From Brevibacterium sp. JSBI002 (lineage in GTDB: Bacteria; Actinomycetota; Actinomycetes; Actinomycetales; Brevibacteriaceae), in the NCBI RefSeq assembly GCF_026013965.1, contig NZ_CP110341.1:2542001-2606000 (forward strand): a stretch of 64,000 nt of DNA. Reading direction: 5' to 3'. This document shows, in pieces, positions 56,221 to 64,000 of the stretch (positions within the stretch are counted from its first letter, which is position 1; every line of letters starts with the position of its first letter). Position numbers and translations under genes: made by a program. The notes under the pieces were generated by a model. That model did not search any database, had not been told where the DNA came from, and was given only the letters and a program-made list of their open reading frames with translations.

Positions 56221-56373
56221 ATGTCAGAGTCAGCCCCGGATGCCGCTTTCCACCCGAAAACGTGGGTACTTCCGCATTCGGGCACCAACGGCTACATCAC
56301 CTCGTGGGGCGAGATGCAGTCGGGCACACAGCCGTTCACGCGCGGAGATCTTCCACTCCGACCCCTGGTGTGA
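56221..56373 (+). CDS. 50-aa small protein of unknown function
   Basis: A short ORF beginning [20 protein letters not shown] and ending at TGA 56371-56373. It is preceded at exactly leaderless spacing by TAGACT, the same geometry as known genes in this window. The peptide is neutral, with no membrane segment or signal, and has aromatic and Gly residues ([14 protein letters not shown]) that suggest a folded or binding segment. No family recognised. It could also be the remnant of a longer gene cut by a frameshift. It lies between the SulP gene and nhaA. Confidence 0.5.
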   Translation: MSESAPDAAFHPKTWVLPHSGTNGYITSWGEMQSGTQPFTRGDLPLRPLV

Positions 56374-56515
56374 TTCCCCGACAGATCTCATCGTCCGAGC
56401 CGACGACGTCCGCTCGAATCACGCACGTACGCTCAGCGTCGACGAACTGAGCACTGTCTGCACATCCACTCTTCGGGTCGAGCCATATTCTCTGCCGACC
56501 ACGAACAGGATCACT

Positions 56516-57856
56516 GTGACCACCACTTCTGCAATCGCTTTGCCATCAGCCTCACCGACCCCTTTGGGACAGCGCTTCTGCCAGGCGCTCCGCAGCGACA
56601 CCGTCGGCGGTGCGCTGCTCCTCATCGCCGCAGCTGCCGCTCTGATCTGGGCGAACTCACCGGCGTCGGCCGGATACTTCGCACTCCGCGATATCGAGTT
56701 CGGTTACGAACCGTGGCATCTGCGGCTGAGCATCGGGCAATGGGCCGCCGACGGACTGCTCGCAGTCTTCTTCTTCCTCGTCGGCATCGAGCTCAAGGCG
56801 GAATTCACCCGCGGTGATCTGCGTCGGCTCCGCACCGCCGTCGTCCCGATCACCGCGGCAGCCGGCGGAGTCCTCGTCCCCGCCCTCATCTGCGCGGCGT
56901 TTCTGCTCACCCGCCCAGAGCTGCTGCGCGGCTGGGCCATCCCCACGGCAACCGACATCGCCTTCGCCGTCGCCGTCCTTGCGATCGTCGGCTCCCACCT
57001 GCCGAAGGCGCTGCGCCTCTTCCTGCTGACCCTGGCCGCAGTCGACGACCTGCTGGCGATCGCCATCATCGCGATCTTCTATACCGAGTCCATCGCTGTT
57101 CTCCCCCTCGCCGCGGCGCTCGGAATCGTCATCGTCTACGGGCTCATCGCGAGCCGATTCCGTCGCTACTTCGTCGACCGTGCCTGGTCCGCGTGGGTCA
57201 TCCTCCTCCCCCTCGGACTCACCGCCTGGGCGTTCATGCACGCCTCCGGCGTCCACGCGACCATCGCCGGAGTGCTGCTGGGCTTCACGATCCCCGCAGT
57301 CGTCGGTCGTGGCTCGAAACGCACAACCGATGCCGACTACGGCACTTCGAGAGACATCGATCCTTCCGCCGACGGCAGGTCCGGAAGCGACCTCGCCGAG
57401 GCGCTCGAACACCGCCTTCGACCGCTGTCGGCCGGTTTCGCCGTCCCGGTCTTCGCGTTCTTCGCCGCCGGCGTCGATATCGGCGGAACCCCCGGTCTGG
57501 CTTCGGCGTTCTCCCACCCGCTGACCTACGGGATCGTGACGGCACTGATCGTGGGCAAGCCTGTCGGCATCCTCGTCTCCACCTGGTTGGTCACCCGGTT
57601 CACCGGTGGGTTGAATCCTGATCTGCGATGGGCCGATCTCACCGGCGTCGGGCTGCTTGCCGGCATCGGCTTCACCGTCTCGCTCCTCGTCGCCGAGCTC
57701 AGCTTCACCGCCGGTTCGGTCGAACACGATGTGGCGAAGGTCGCCGTACTCAGTGCTTCTCTGCTCTCGGCCGCACTCGCCGCGCTCATCCTCACCGTCC
57801 GCAATGCCCAGCACCGTCGCCGGTCTGAGGGGCACCCGCGCCGATCGCAGGTGTGA
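56516..57856 (+). CDS. nhaA: Na+/H+ antiporter NhaA
   Basis: A 446-aa membrane antiporter exporting Na+ in exchange for protons. The hallmarks are seen: [30 protein letters not shown], the two transport aspartates in [17 protein letters not shown], and GKPVGIL near the end. About twelve helices. A hydrophilic loop with many Asp/Ser residues (near residue 270-300) is larger than in E. coli. GTG 56516 has AGGA 5 nt upstream and a -10-like TATTCT at 56486-56491. A longer ORF start would overlap the 50-aa gene. Confidence 0.93.
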   Translation: MTTTSAIALPSASPTPLGQRFCQALRSDTVGGALLLIAAAAALIWANSPASAGYFALRDIEFGYEPWHLRLSIGQWAADGLLAVFFFLVGIELKAEFTRGDLRRLRTAVVPITAAAGGVLVPALICAAFLLTRPELLRGWAIPTATDIAFAVAVLAIVGSHLPKALRLFLLTLAAVDDLLAIAIIAIFYTESIAVLPLAAALGIVIVYGLIASRFRRYFVDRAWSAWVILLPLGLTAWAFMHASGVHATIAGVLLGFTIPAVVGRGSKRTTDADYGTSRDIDPSADGRSGSDLAEALEHRLRPLSAGFAVPVFAFFAAGVDIGGTPGLASAFSHPLTYGIVTALIVGKPVGILVSTWLVTRFTGGLNPDLRWADLTGVGLLAGIGFTVSLLVAELSFTAGSVEHDVAKVAVLSASLLSAALAALILTVRNAQHRRRSEGHPRRSQV

Positions 57857-57995
57857 ACGAGCTCGCTGACCAGCGCATCCGCACCAGGCGCTTGCCAGTT
57901 CCGTCACAGACTGCCGCACTAGGATTCGAAGCGTCCCTGTTCATCCCCACGATCAGCATCGACAGAGCATTCGACCAACTGAGAAGGACCCTGCC

Positions 57996-58346
57996 ATGGC
58001 ATTCGACAAATTCCTCGACAAGGCCAAGAACCTCGCCAATGATCCTAAGGTCAAGGACAAGCTCAACTCGGACAAGGCGGAGAAGGTCACCGACTCTGTC
58101 CTCGACAAGGCCGCCGGTGTCGCCGACTCCCTGACCGGAGGCAAGCACTCGGACAAGATCAAGAAGGCCCGGGACGCCGCCGACAACGCCATCGGCAATG
58201 ACCGTCAGACCGGGAGTGCGAATCGCGGCGACGAGCAGCCCGGCGGTGCGACCCGCAGCGACGAAGTTCGTGAGAACGATGTCCGCGGAGATGATCGTGA
58301 CGACAGTGGATTCGACAGTGGCAACGGACCTGCCGGAGACCGCTGA
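57996..58346 (+). CDS. MT0933-type antitoxin-like protein
   Basis: A 116-aa hydrophilic, highly charged protein. The first ~65 residues (AFDKFLDKAKNLANDPK, then a Lys/Asp-rich helix, KHSDKIKKARDAADNAIG) match the pattern of the MT0933/Rv0909 antitoxin family. The C-terminal 45 residues are a disordered Asp/Arg/Gly tail. AAGGA lies about 8 nt before the ATG and a strong terminator follows, so it is monocistronic. No toxin gene is adjacent, so the antitoxin label rests on family resemblance only. Confidence 0.75.
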   Translation: MAFDKFLDKAKNLANDPKVKDKLNSDKAEKVTDSVLDKAAGVADSLTGGKHSDKIKKARDAADNAIGNDRQTGSANRGDEQPGGATRSDEVRENDVRGDDRDDSGFDSGNGPAGDR

Positions 58347-58361
58347 TCTGCTGTTTCACCC

Positions 58362-58397
58362 GATCGAGCCCTTGCCGACTGCGGCAGGGGCTCGATC
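58362..58397. terminator. terminator hairpin after the antitoxin-like gene
   Basis: GATCGAGCCC and GGGCTCGATC frame an inner TGCCG/CGGCA helix with one G-U pair, giving a 16-bp stem over an ACTG loop. Confidence 0.85.
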
Positions 58398-58485
58398 TCT
58401 GTTCGGCGGTCTCAAGCGGACGCAGCGGTGCGGCTGGCGGTGGGACCAGCAGGGTCAGATATGCGACGGTGTCGACTATCCGGAC

Positions 58486-59223
58486 TCAGGAATCGATGTC
58501 CGGGGCCGGCATTCCTTTCGGATCGGCGTCGATCGTGATCCGCACTGCGTCGATGACGGCAGAGTCGCGCAGCAGCTCGTCACTCGAGACTGCCCACCCA
58601 TCTCCCCTCTTCTCGCCACAGGACTTGCCGTACGGAGCGACGACCTCACAGTCGACCGCGGTGATCGGTGCCGCTGACTCGATGACGAGGTCTCCGCGGT
58701 CCAGGGGACGGACGTACACGACGACGCCGTCGTCCTGGTCGCCGTTCACGTCTGCGGCCGGCACCGCTGCCCCGGCAACCTCGTAGTCAAGGACTCCTCG
58801 GTGAGATCCCGCAGTGAGCCTATCCGTGGAGAAGCCGATATCGACGGAATGCACCTCTGTCTCAATGGTCGCCTCGGCGGGATCCGAATCGATGGTTCCC
58901 TGCGGATTCGAATAGTGCACCCGCAGGTACGGCGGCAGCAGAGCCTCGGTGTCGGGCAAGCGGAAACCATCATGGATGTCACCGCCGAATCCCCATGTCG
59001 TCTCCAGCGCCAGGTCGAGTTTCGTATCCATTCGCACCGAGTAGCTGCCGTCGGCGGCGATGCTGACCGTGTGCTCAGCAGTCTTGTCCCGCAGCGGGTT
59101 CGGCGCTGCGTCTACTCCGCCGGACGCTGCAATCACAGCCGTCATCGTCGCAGTCGCGGCGAGCGCTGCCGTGACGGAGGACGCACGGCGGCGTCCACAT
59201 CTCGGTTCCATCTCGCTCGTCAC
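58486..59223 (-). CDS. secreted or anchored DUF2207-like protein
   Basis: A 245-aa product with an Arg-rich start and a hydrophobic signal segment (ALAATATMTAVIAASG), then an all-beta external domain (EHTVSIAADGSYSVRMD, YSNPQGTIDSDPAEATI, VLDYEVAGAAVPAADVNG). The pattern resembles the N-terminal domain of DUF2207-type membrane proteins. It ends without a second membrane helix. Its start overlaps the preceding gene (ATGA at 59220-59223), whose product is similar in layout, so the two are co-translated. Function unknown. Confidence 0.7.
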   Translation of the reverse strand: MTSEMEPRCGRRRASSVTAALAATATMTAVIAASGGVDAAPNPLRDKTAEHTVSIAADGSYSVRMDTKLDLALETTWGFGGDIHDGFRLPDTEALLPPYLRVHYSNPQGTIDSDPAEATIETEVHSVDIGFSTDRLTAGSHRGVLDYEVAGAAVPAADVNGDQDDGVVVYVRPLDRGDLVIESAAPITAVDCEVVAPYGKSCGEKRGDGWAVSSDELLRDSAVIDAVRITIDADPKGMPAPDIDS

Positions 59224-60086
59224 TGCCTCTCATGCGCGGGGGTCGGGGATGCCGTCATACCCGCAGGAGGGGCGAAGGCGATGACTTCTCGATTGTCGGT
59301 GTAGGACTTCCGCCAGACCACGTGGGTTCCGTCGCCGCTGCTGATCGCACCGCTGTCATCGACTCTCGAGAATGCTTCAGCGTCGCAGCCGTCACCAAGA
59401 TCGAAGTCGACGTTGTCGGCCGGACAGTACACCGGCCCGTCGGTGTCGATCTCCAGAGTGTGCGTCTTCACTGTGTGGTGACCATTGCCGATCGACGGCA
59501 GGGGCAGTGCGAAGAATTCTTCGCCGGACACTGTCAGGAACACTTCGGCGAGGGCATACTCGAGCTCGACGACATGACGACCTTCGCTCCACCCCACGGC
59601 CGCGCCTTGAGAATTCTGCGGACTGAGCGTGAAGTGCACCGCCGGATGGTCGAAGCCCTGCCGCCTCTCTTCGTCGACGGTGATGTCCAACTTCCCGAGC
59701 GTCTTCGGCGAGGTTCGAGTCGAACCGGCTGCCGTGCTCAGTTCGACTGCGCTCAGCGAGGACACCTTCGGCATCGTCGCCAGTCTGTTCCCGGTTTGCG
59801 GATTGCGACCCAAGCCCGCGTCGCTGATCCACAGCCCCACCGTTGATCCGTCCTCGGGTGGGACCTCGAAGATCAGCCTTTGGCGGATCTGGGCAGTGCC
59901 GTCCTTGTGCGGGGCCACCTCGGTGATGGTTTCCTGCGGGGTCAGCGCGTGTTCGGGCAGGCTTGTGGTCTCAGGGTGTGGAGCCGTATATCGCAGCACC
60001 AGCGCCGTTACGATCACGCCGATGACCACGACGGCGACCGCGGTGGACGCGATGCCGATGAGGAGGAGCAGCCTGGGGCGGGTCAT
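59220..60086 (-). CDS. membrane-anchored DUF2207-like protein
   Basis: A 288-aa product with one N-terminal membrane helix (LLLLIGIASTAVAVVVIGVI) and an external domain. The segment ALTPQETITEVAPHKDGTA with following RQRLIFEVPPED and later FTLSPQNSQGAAVGWSEGRH recalls the DUF2207 fold of its downstream neighbour. A pair of cysteines (VYCPADNVDFDLGDGCDA) may form a disulfide; the neighbour has the same arrangement (VDCEVVAPYGKSC). TAGTGT lies 6 nt before the ATG, so it is likely leaderless. The pair probably assembles at the cell surface. Confidence 0.72.
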   Translation of the reverse strand: MTRPRLLLLIGIASTAVAVVVIGVIVTALVLRYTAPHPETTSLPEHALTPQETITEVAPHKDGTAQIRQRLIFEVPPEDGSTVGLWISDAGLGRNPQTGNRLATMPKVSSLSAVELSTAAGSTRTSPKTLGKLDITVDEERRQGFDHPAVHFTLSPQNSQGAAVGWSEGRHVVELEYALAEVFLTVSGEEFFALPLPSIGNGHHTVKTHTLEIDTDGPVYCPADNVDFDLGDGCDAEAFSRVDDSGAISSGDGTHVVWRKSYTDNREVIAFAPPAGMTASPTPAHERQ

Positions 60087-60092
60087 GACTCC

Positions 60093-60098
60093 ACACTA
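60093..60098 (-). promoter_or_regulatory. -10 element of the DUF2207-like pair
   Basis: TAGTGT on the minus strand, 6 nt before the ATG at 60086. Confidence 0.55.
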
Positions 60099-60333
60099 TG
60101 GCCAGGGCCCGTCACAGGAGCTGCACGTTCGGTGCCAGACCTGGAACAATCGCAGGTACGCTGCTGCGGCTGTGCCGCCGATTGCGTCGTCGAAGTTCCG
60201 CCGCACCGGTCCCGTTCGGCCGAATCGGTGGCTCTGCTGCCGACGAACGGCAGCCGGCGGAGGAGTGTGTGAGAATGGCAGTCTGCGTCAAACTACGCTG
60301 TGCCCACCGACCACGACTGCAGCAGGAGGTGCC

Positions 60334-61665
60334 ATGCGATCGCCTATCCCGGATTTCCTCGATGAGACGCTCGAACGATTCCGACCGGACCGGTCCGGGG
60401 AGAATGCGGACTACATCCCGGACCTCGCCTCAGCGGATCCGGAGAAGCTCGCGATCTGCATCTCGACCCTCGACGGCGTCGAATACACCTCCGGTGATGC
60501 CGACTTCGAATTCTCGATCCAGTCGATGTCGAAGCCCTTCATCTACGGGCTCGCCCTCGAGCAGGAAGGCCTGGCCGGAGTCCTCGAGATGGTCGGCGTC
60601 GAACCCAGCGGTGAGAAGTTCAACGAACTCTCCCTGGACAAGAAGTCGGGCCGACCGCTCAACCCGATGATCAACGCCGGGGCGATGACAATCCACTCCA
60701 TCCTCGGCGCTCCCGGTGCAGGCTTGGCCGAACGCACGGAGATCGCGCGCGCCGGGCTCTCCCGCTTCGCCGGAAGGGAGCTGTCGATCGACGAATCGGT
60801 GGCCGACGGCGAATGGCGGGAGGCATACCGCAACGTCGCGATCGCGAATATGCTCCGGTCCTACGACATCTTCTACGACGACCCCGACGAGGTCGTCCGC
60901 GGCTATATCGAACAGTGCGCGATCACCGTCACCGTCAAAGACCTCGCCATCATGGCCTCGACTCTGGCAGGCGGCGGCATCAACCCGCTGACCGGTGAAC
61001 AGGTGCTCTCCCCCAGGGTCAATCGGCAGGTGCTCGCCGTCATGATGACCTGCGGCATGTACGACGCGGCCGGCGACTGGATGACAGAGATCGGGATCCC
61101 AGCCAAGAGCGGCGTGTCCGGCGGTGTCTTCGGCGTCATGCCCGGTCAGGTCGGCATCGCCACGTTCTCTCCGCGACTGGACAGGCACGGCACGAGCGTC
61201 CGCGGAGCGAAGATCTTCCAAGACCTTTCCGACAGGTTGAGCCTGCACATCATGGATGCTCCGGAACCGGCGCGCTCGATCATCCGCCGCGACCGTCGCT
61301 TCGTCGACTCGGAGGGCAAGATGGTCCGCATCTGCAGCCTGCAGGGACTCATCCAGTGGAGCGGTTCGGAGAACGTCCTGCGCACGATGGACGAACCCAG
61401 TTCCACCACGAACACCTTCGTCCTCGACCTGCGCCGCGTCAACGAGATCAACTCCGTCGCCCGGAGCATGCTCACCGAGGCGCTGTCACGAATGAAGGAC
61501 GATGGGATCCGCGTGGTCCTGCTCGACCCCGACGACATGATGCAGTGCAAAGGACCGAACTCCGCCCTTCCAGGTGTGCAGATCCTCGATTCGCTCAAAT
61601 CGGTCAAAGGACTCAAACGCATCCGCGACGATCGTCGTCGGGAGATGGCCGATCGCTCCAACTGA
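60334..61665 (+). CDS. glsA: glutaminase A with C-terminal STAS domain
   Basis: A 443-aa glutaminase hydrolysing glutamine to glutamate and ammonia. The beta-lactamase-like core has the nucleophile in SIQSMSKPF (Ser64 and Lys67), then NPMINAGAMTI and CGMYDAAGDWMTEIGIPAKSGVSGG (read by position about 245-270). After residue ~310 a STAS domain begins (TFVLDLRRVNEINSVARSML), as in sulfate transporters and anti-sigma factor antagonists. This fusion occurs in some actinobacterial glutaminases and may sense nucleotides or mediate oligomerisation. ATG 60334 has AGGAGG just upstream; TACGCT at about 60293 is a likely -10. Confidence 0.93.
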   Translation: MRSPIPDFLDETLERFRPDRSGENADYIPDLASADPEKLAICISTLDGVEYTSGDADFEFSIQSMSKPFIYGLALEQEGLAGVLEMVGVEPSGEKFNELSLDKKSGRPLNPMINAGAMTIHSILGAPGAGLAERTEIARAGLSRFAGRELSIDESVADGEWREAYRNVAIANMLRSYDIFYDDPDEVVRGYIEQCAITVTVKDLAIMASTLAGGGINPLTGEQVLSPRVNRQVLAVMMTCGMYDAAGDWMTEIGIPAKSGVSGGVFGVMPGQVGIATFSPRLDRHGTSVRGAKIFQDLSDRLSLHIMDAPEPARSIIRRDRRFVDSEGKMVRICSLQGLIQWSGSENVLRTMDEPSSTTNTFVLDLRRVNEINSVARSMLTEALSRMKDDGIRVVLLDPDDMMQCKGPNSALPGVQILDSLKSVKGLKRIRDDRRREMADRSN

Positions 61666-61725
61666 CGGGGGCCGGTGGGACCGCCCTCTGGGCTCGGGGC
61701 CGGTGGGTGGTCGAGAGAGATTTGA

Positions 61726-61744
61726 TAAGGTGAGCCTTACTGAA
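61726..61744 (+). promoter_or_regulatory. IdeR/DtxR-type iron box
   Basis: A 19-bp site with inverted TAAGG/CCTTA core matches the corynebacterial/mycobacterial iron-box consensus at 14 of 19 positions by eye. Its TAAGGT can double as the -10 element, so iron-loaded regulator would block the promoter of the siderophore-interacting protein gene. Confidence 0.75.
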
Positions 61745-61821
61745 CCCCTGCGCCGAGGCGGCTCCACACTTCAAGGCCGACCGTGAGCTTCCAGGGGCAC
61801 CCCGTTTGAGAAAGGCCGCCT

Positions 61822-62640
61822 GTGACGACCGCACCCAACACCCCCGAACGCACCGCACGACCTGTCCGCCAGCAGGCTGTTCTCACCGTGCTCGAGACGA
61901 CCGAAGTCAGCCCGCACCTGGTGCGGATCCGCCTCGGCGGGGACACCTTCGACAACATCGATTCGAACGATGCGACCGACAAGTACGTCAAGCTCCTCTT
62001 CGCCGATCCGGCCCACGGGCTCGTCCCGCCCTACGACCTGACGAAGCTGCGCGAGCAATCCCCCGAGAAGCTGCCGAGTCGCCGTACCTACACGGTGCGC
62101 GAGATCAACCTAAACGAGAAGTGGCTGAGCATCGACTTCGTCATCCACGACGATGACGGAATCGCCGGACCGTGGGCGAAGAGCGCGAAGCCGGGAGACA
62201 CGCTGGTCCTCTCCGGCGCGGGCGGCAAGTACGCCCCTGCCGCCGAGTCCGACTGGCACCTGCTCATCGCCGACCATTCCGCGATCCCCGCGGTGAGTTC
62301 GGCCATCGAGGCGATGCCCACCGAAGCCACCGGGGTTGTCCTGGCCTATGTCGCCGACGATGCCGACCGGGTTCTGCCCGAGGCGCCGGAAGGCGTCGAG
62401 GTGAGATGGGTGGACTCGGATAGGGAGCTCATTGCCGCAGTCGAGGGGCTCGAATGGCGTGCGGGTACTCCGCAGGTCTTCGCCCACGGCGAGCGCGAGA
62501 CGATCAAGGCGATCCGCAAGATCCTCAAGGACCGCGAAGTGCCGCGGGAGTCACTGTCGATCTCCGCCTACTGGGCACGCGGCCGCGCCGAGGACCAGTT
62601 CCAGGCCGAGAAGCGCGAGCCCATCGGCCAGATCGACTGA
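61822..62640 (+). CDS. siderophore-interacting protein (ferric reductase)
   Basis: A 272-aa FAD-containing reductase of the SIP/ViuB family that releases iron from ferric siderophores using NAD(P)H. The FAD-binding signature is SRRTYTVRE, the phosphate-binding loop IAGPWAKSAKPGD, and the C-terminal SAYWARGRAEDQFQAEKRE is family-specific. GTG 61822 has AAAGG 8 nt upstream. The preceding iron box implies expression when iron is scarce. Convergent with the LPXTG protein gene. Confidence 0.94.
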   Translation: MTTAPNTPERTARPVRQQAVLTVLETTEVSPHLVRIRLGGDTFDNIDSNDATDKYVKLLFADPAHGLVPPYDLTKLREQSPEKLPSRRTYTVREINLNEKWLSIDFVIHDDDGIAGPWAKSAKPGDTLVLSGAGGKYAPAAESDWHLLIADHSAIPAVSSAIEAMPTEATGVVLAYVADDADRVLPEAPEGVEVRWVDSDRELIAAVEGLEWRAGTPQVFAHGERETIKAIRKILKDREVPRESLSISAYWARGRAEDQFQAEKREPIGQID

Positions 62641-62690
62641 TTTCCCTGCCTGGTCACACTGACCGCTCAGGTCGCCGTCGACCGCTCTAG

Positions 62691-62746
62691 TCAGCGTCGG
62701 CGCCGCCGCTGACCGCTCGTGCCATAGGGTGAGCGGTCGACGCTGA
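62691..62746. terminator. double inverted repeat between convergent genes
   Basis: An outer 9-bp pair (TCAGCGTCG/CGACGCTGA) encloses an inner 8-bp pair (GACCGCTC/GAGCGGTC) over a 12-nt loop. The position between two convergent genes indicates a bidirectional terminator. Confidence 0.7.
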
Positions 62747-62779
62747 GGTGAGCTGTCGGCAGTCGTGTGCGGCTAGGTG

Positions 62780-64000
62780 TCAGCTGCGACGGCGGGCGAG
62801 GAAGAAGGCCGCAGTGCCGATGGCGATGAGACCGACAGCGATGCCGCCGAGGATGAGGTACTGACCGAGGTCGGCACCGGTGCGCGGCAGCGGGTCACCG
62901 TCACCGTCGGCGTCGTTGGAAGCTTCGGAACCGTCTGCACTCGAGCCCACGTCTGAAGCGCTTGAGTCCGACCCTGCGTCAGGATCGCTGCTGGAGCCTG
63001 CGTTCGAGTTGCCTGCCGAGTCCGATTCGCTGCCCGAATCTGATTCGCTGCCCGCATCGGCCCGAGCGTTGTCGTTCGCACCGGCCTCGGAGTTGGACTC
63101 ACTGCCGGCCGCGTCAGCCTGAGCATCCTCGTGCGCGTTGTCGTCGGCACCCGCGTTGTCGTCTGCGCCGGCTTCCTGATCAGTACCGGCGTTGTCGTCG
63201 CCACCGGCGTCCTCATCAGTGCCGGCATCCTCATCGGCACCCGCGCCATCGGCATCGGCGTTCTCATCGTCGCCGTCGTTGCCACCGTTTGCGAGATCGG
63301 CCACCGAGTAGAGGCTCGTCGTTCCCGAGACCTCATTGCCGACGACGAGCGCAGCCTCACCCGTCGGCGACTCATCGGGGCCGAGGAACGTGATGCCCTC
63401 CGGCCCGAGATCCCCCGCGCTCGAGAGCAGCGCAGCAGGTTCAGTGGCATCCTCGATCTCGTCCTCGACGGAGACCGAGAAGTCCCTGTTGTTGAAGTAG
63501 GTCGCGAACTTCGGGGCGCTCGGGTCGCTGAGGTCGAAGGCCGCGATTCCGCCGATGCGTTCGAAGCCGACGAACGCGTAGGTCGTCTCCCCCACTTGAC
63601 CGATGGTCAGCGCCTCGGGCTCGGGCCCCTTGTCATCGCTGCGTCCTTCGAGGTTCGACTCGGAGTGGTTGGAGTTGAAGAACTCGGCCACAGCCTCGGC
63701 GGTCAGACGTTCGAACTCATCCGCGGAATCGGCGACGAGCTTCCCGTCGGTGGTCCACACGGAGAATGAGCGGGCGCCGAAAGCCACGAGCTCCTCATAG
63801 CAGTCGCCGGCGTCGTTCAGACCCAGATCGGTGATGATGTTCAGTCGTCCGAGGTCCTCGTCGCCGAGCTTGTCCGCCAGCGGCGAGGTCTCGCAGACCT
63901 GCGCGAGGCCGTCCTCGCCGAGGTCCTTGACCCTGGCCGCATCGACGAAGTCGCCCCATTCGCGGGAGTCACCCTCGTTCGCGGTCACCAGGTAGTCGGT
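62780..64000 (-). CDS. LPXTG cell-wall protein with choice-of-anchor I domain (N-terminus cut by window edge)
   Basis: The visible ~400 residues begin in a beta-propeller-like choice-of-anchor I domain: YLVTANEGDSREW at the right edge, then ADEFERLTAEAVAEFFNSNH, and EGITFLGPDESPTGEAALVV. A long Asp/Ala/Gly/Ser linker (about 150 residues) follows. The end has the sortase signal LPRTG, a hydrophobic helix (LILGGIAVGLIAIGTAAFF) and a basic tail ARRRS. The mature protein is thus covalently linked to peptidoglycan. The N-terminus, with an expected signal peptide, lies beyond 64000. The enzymatic role of the anchor-I domain is unknown; related domains resemble phosphatases. Confidence 0.88.
   Translation of the reverse strand, partial: TDYLVTANEGDSREWGDFVDAARVKDLGEDGLAQVCETSPLADKLGDEDLGRLNIITDLGLNDAGDCYEELVAFGARSFSVWTTDGKLVADSADEFERLTAEAVAEFFNSNHSESNLEGRSDDKGPEPEALTIGQVGETTYAFVGFERIGGIAAFDLSDPSAPKFATYFNNRDFSVSVEDEIEDATEPAALLSSAGDLGPEGITFLGPDESPTGEAALVVGNEVSGTTSLYSVADLANGGNDGDDENADADGAGADEDAGTDEDAGGDDNAGTDQEAGADDNAGADDNAHEDAQADAAGSESNSEAGANDNARADAGSESDSGSESDSAGNSNAGSSSDPDAGSDSSASDVGSSADGSEASNDADGDGDPLPRTGADLGQYLILGGIAVGLIAIGTAAFFLARRRS

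Noticed and set aside
59629-60333. Long N-terminal extension of glutaminase
   Set aside because: It is antisense to the DUF2207-like genes. AGGAGG and the family start identify ATG 60334.
62880-63300. Plus-strand frames over the acidic linker
   Set aside because: They are shadows of the Asp/Ala/Gly repeats of the LPXTG protein.

Overview
The window is high-GC chromosomal DNA of an actinobacterium. The gene set and synteny (iscS-mnmA, S9 peptidase, MetE-like protein, ligA, gatCAB; orn; split glucose-family PTS; LutABC; IdeR/DtxR-type iron box) fit Micrococcales and a Brevibacterium-like organism best. That genus call is inference, because no rRNA or tRNA gene is present. I see no insertion sequence, prophage, CRISPR array or origin. 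The region is housekeeping plus ordinary accessory metabolism.

Layout. 1-2012: ilvB (cut by the left edge) with a complete attenuator: leaderless promoter, LLVVVI leader peptide and terminator. 2202-7035: heterodimeric ABC exporter, pcm, apt. 7061-9357: split PTS (IIA, IIB, divergent IIC). 9361-14820: lipoprotein, aldo/keto reductase, benzoylformate-decarboxylase-like enzyme next to a 2-hydroxyacid dehydrogenase, PH-like membrane protein. 14898-20648: peptide/nickel-type ABC importer operon. 21147-28495: ilvD, second hydroxyacid dehydrogenase, LLM monooxygenase/FMN reductase/MarR operon, cysE and cysK. 28878-43777: def, coiled-coil membrane protein, gatCAB, ligA, MetE-like protein, S9 peptidase, mnmA, iscS and two small membrane proteins. 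43808-48396: two paralogous multi-domain envelope proteins flanking a CnoX-like thioredoxin-TPR gene. One paralog appears to start at CTG and the other is frameshifted. 48669-62640: orn, SCO6745-like protein, lutABC, DUF2993-like protein, frameshifted SulP transporter, an unlisted 50-aa leaderless gene, nhaA, MT0933-type antitoxin-like protein, a pair of secreted/membrane proteins, glutaminase-STAS and an iron-regulated siderophore-interacting protein. 62780-64000: LPXTG surface protein cut by the right edge.

Themes. Sulfur and branched-chain amino-acid metabolism recur (ilvB, ilvD, cysK, cysE, iscS-mnmA). At least thirteen genes share one start architecture: TANNNT, then 6-8 nt, then ATG/GTG with no Shine-Dalgarno, so leaderless transcription is common here. 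Operonic genes instead have good ribosome sites or 4-nt stop/start overlaps. A 9-mer, CCGAGGCGG, recurs far more often than base composition predicts, and several intergenic regions hold very long perfect inverted repeats.
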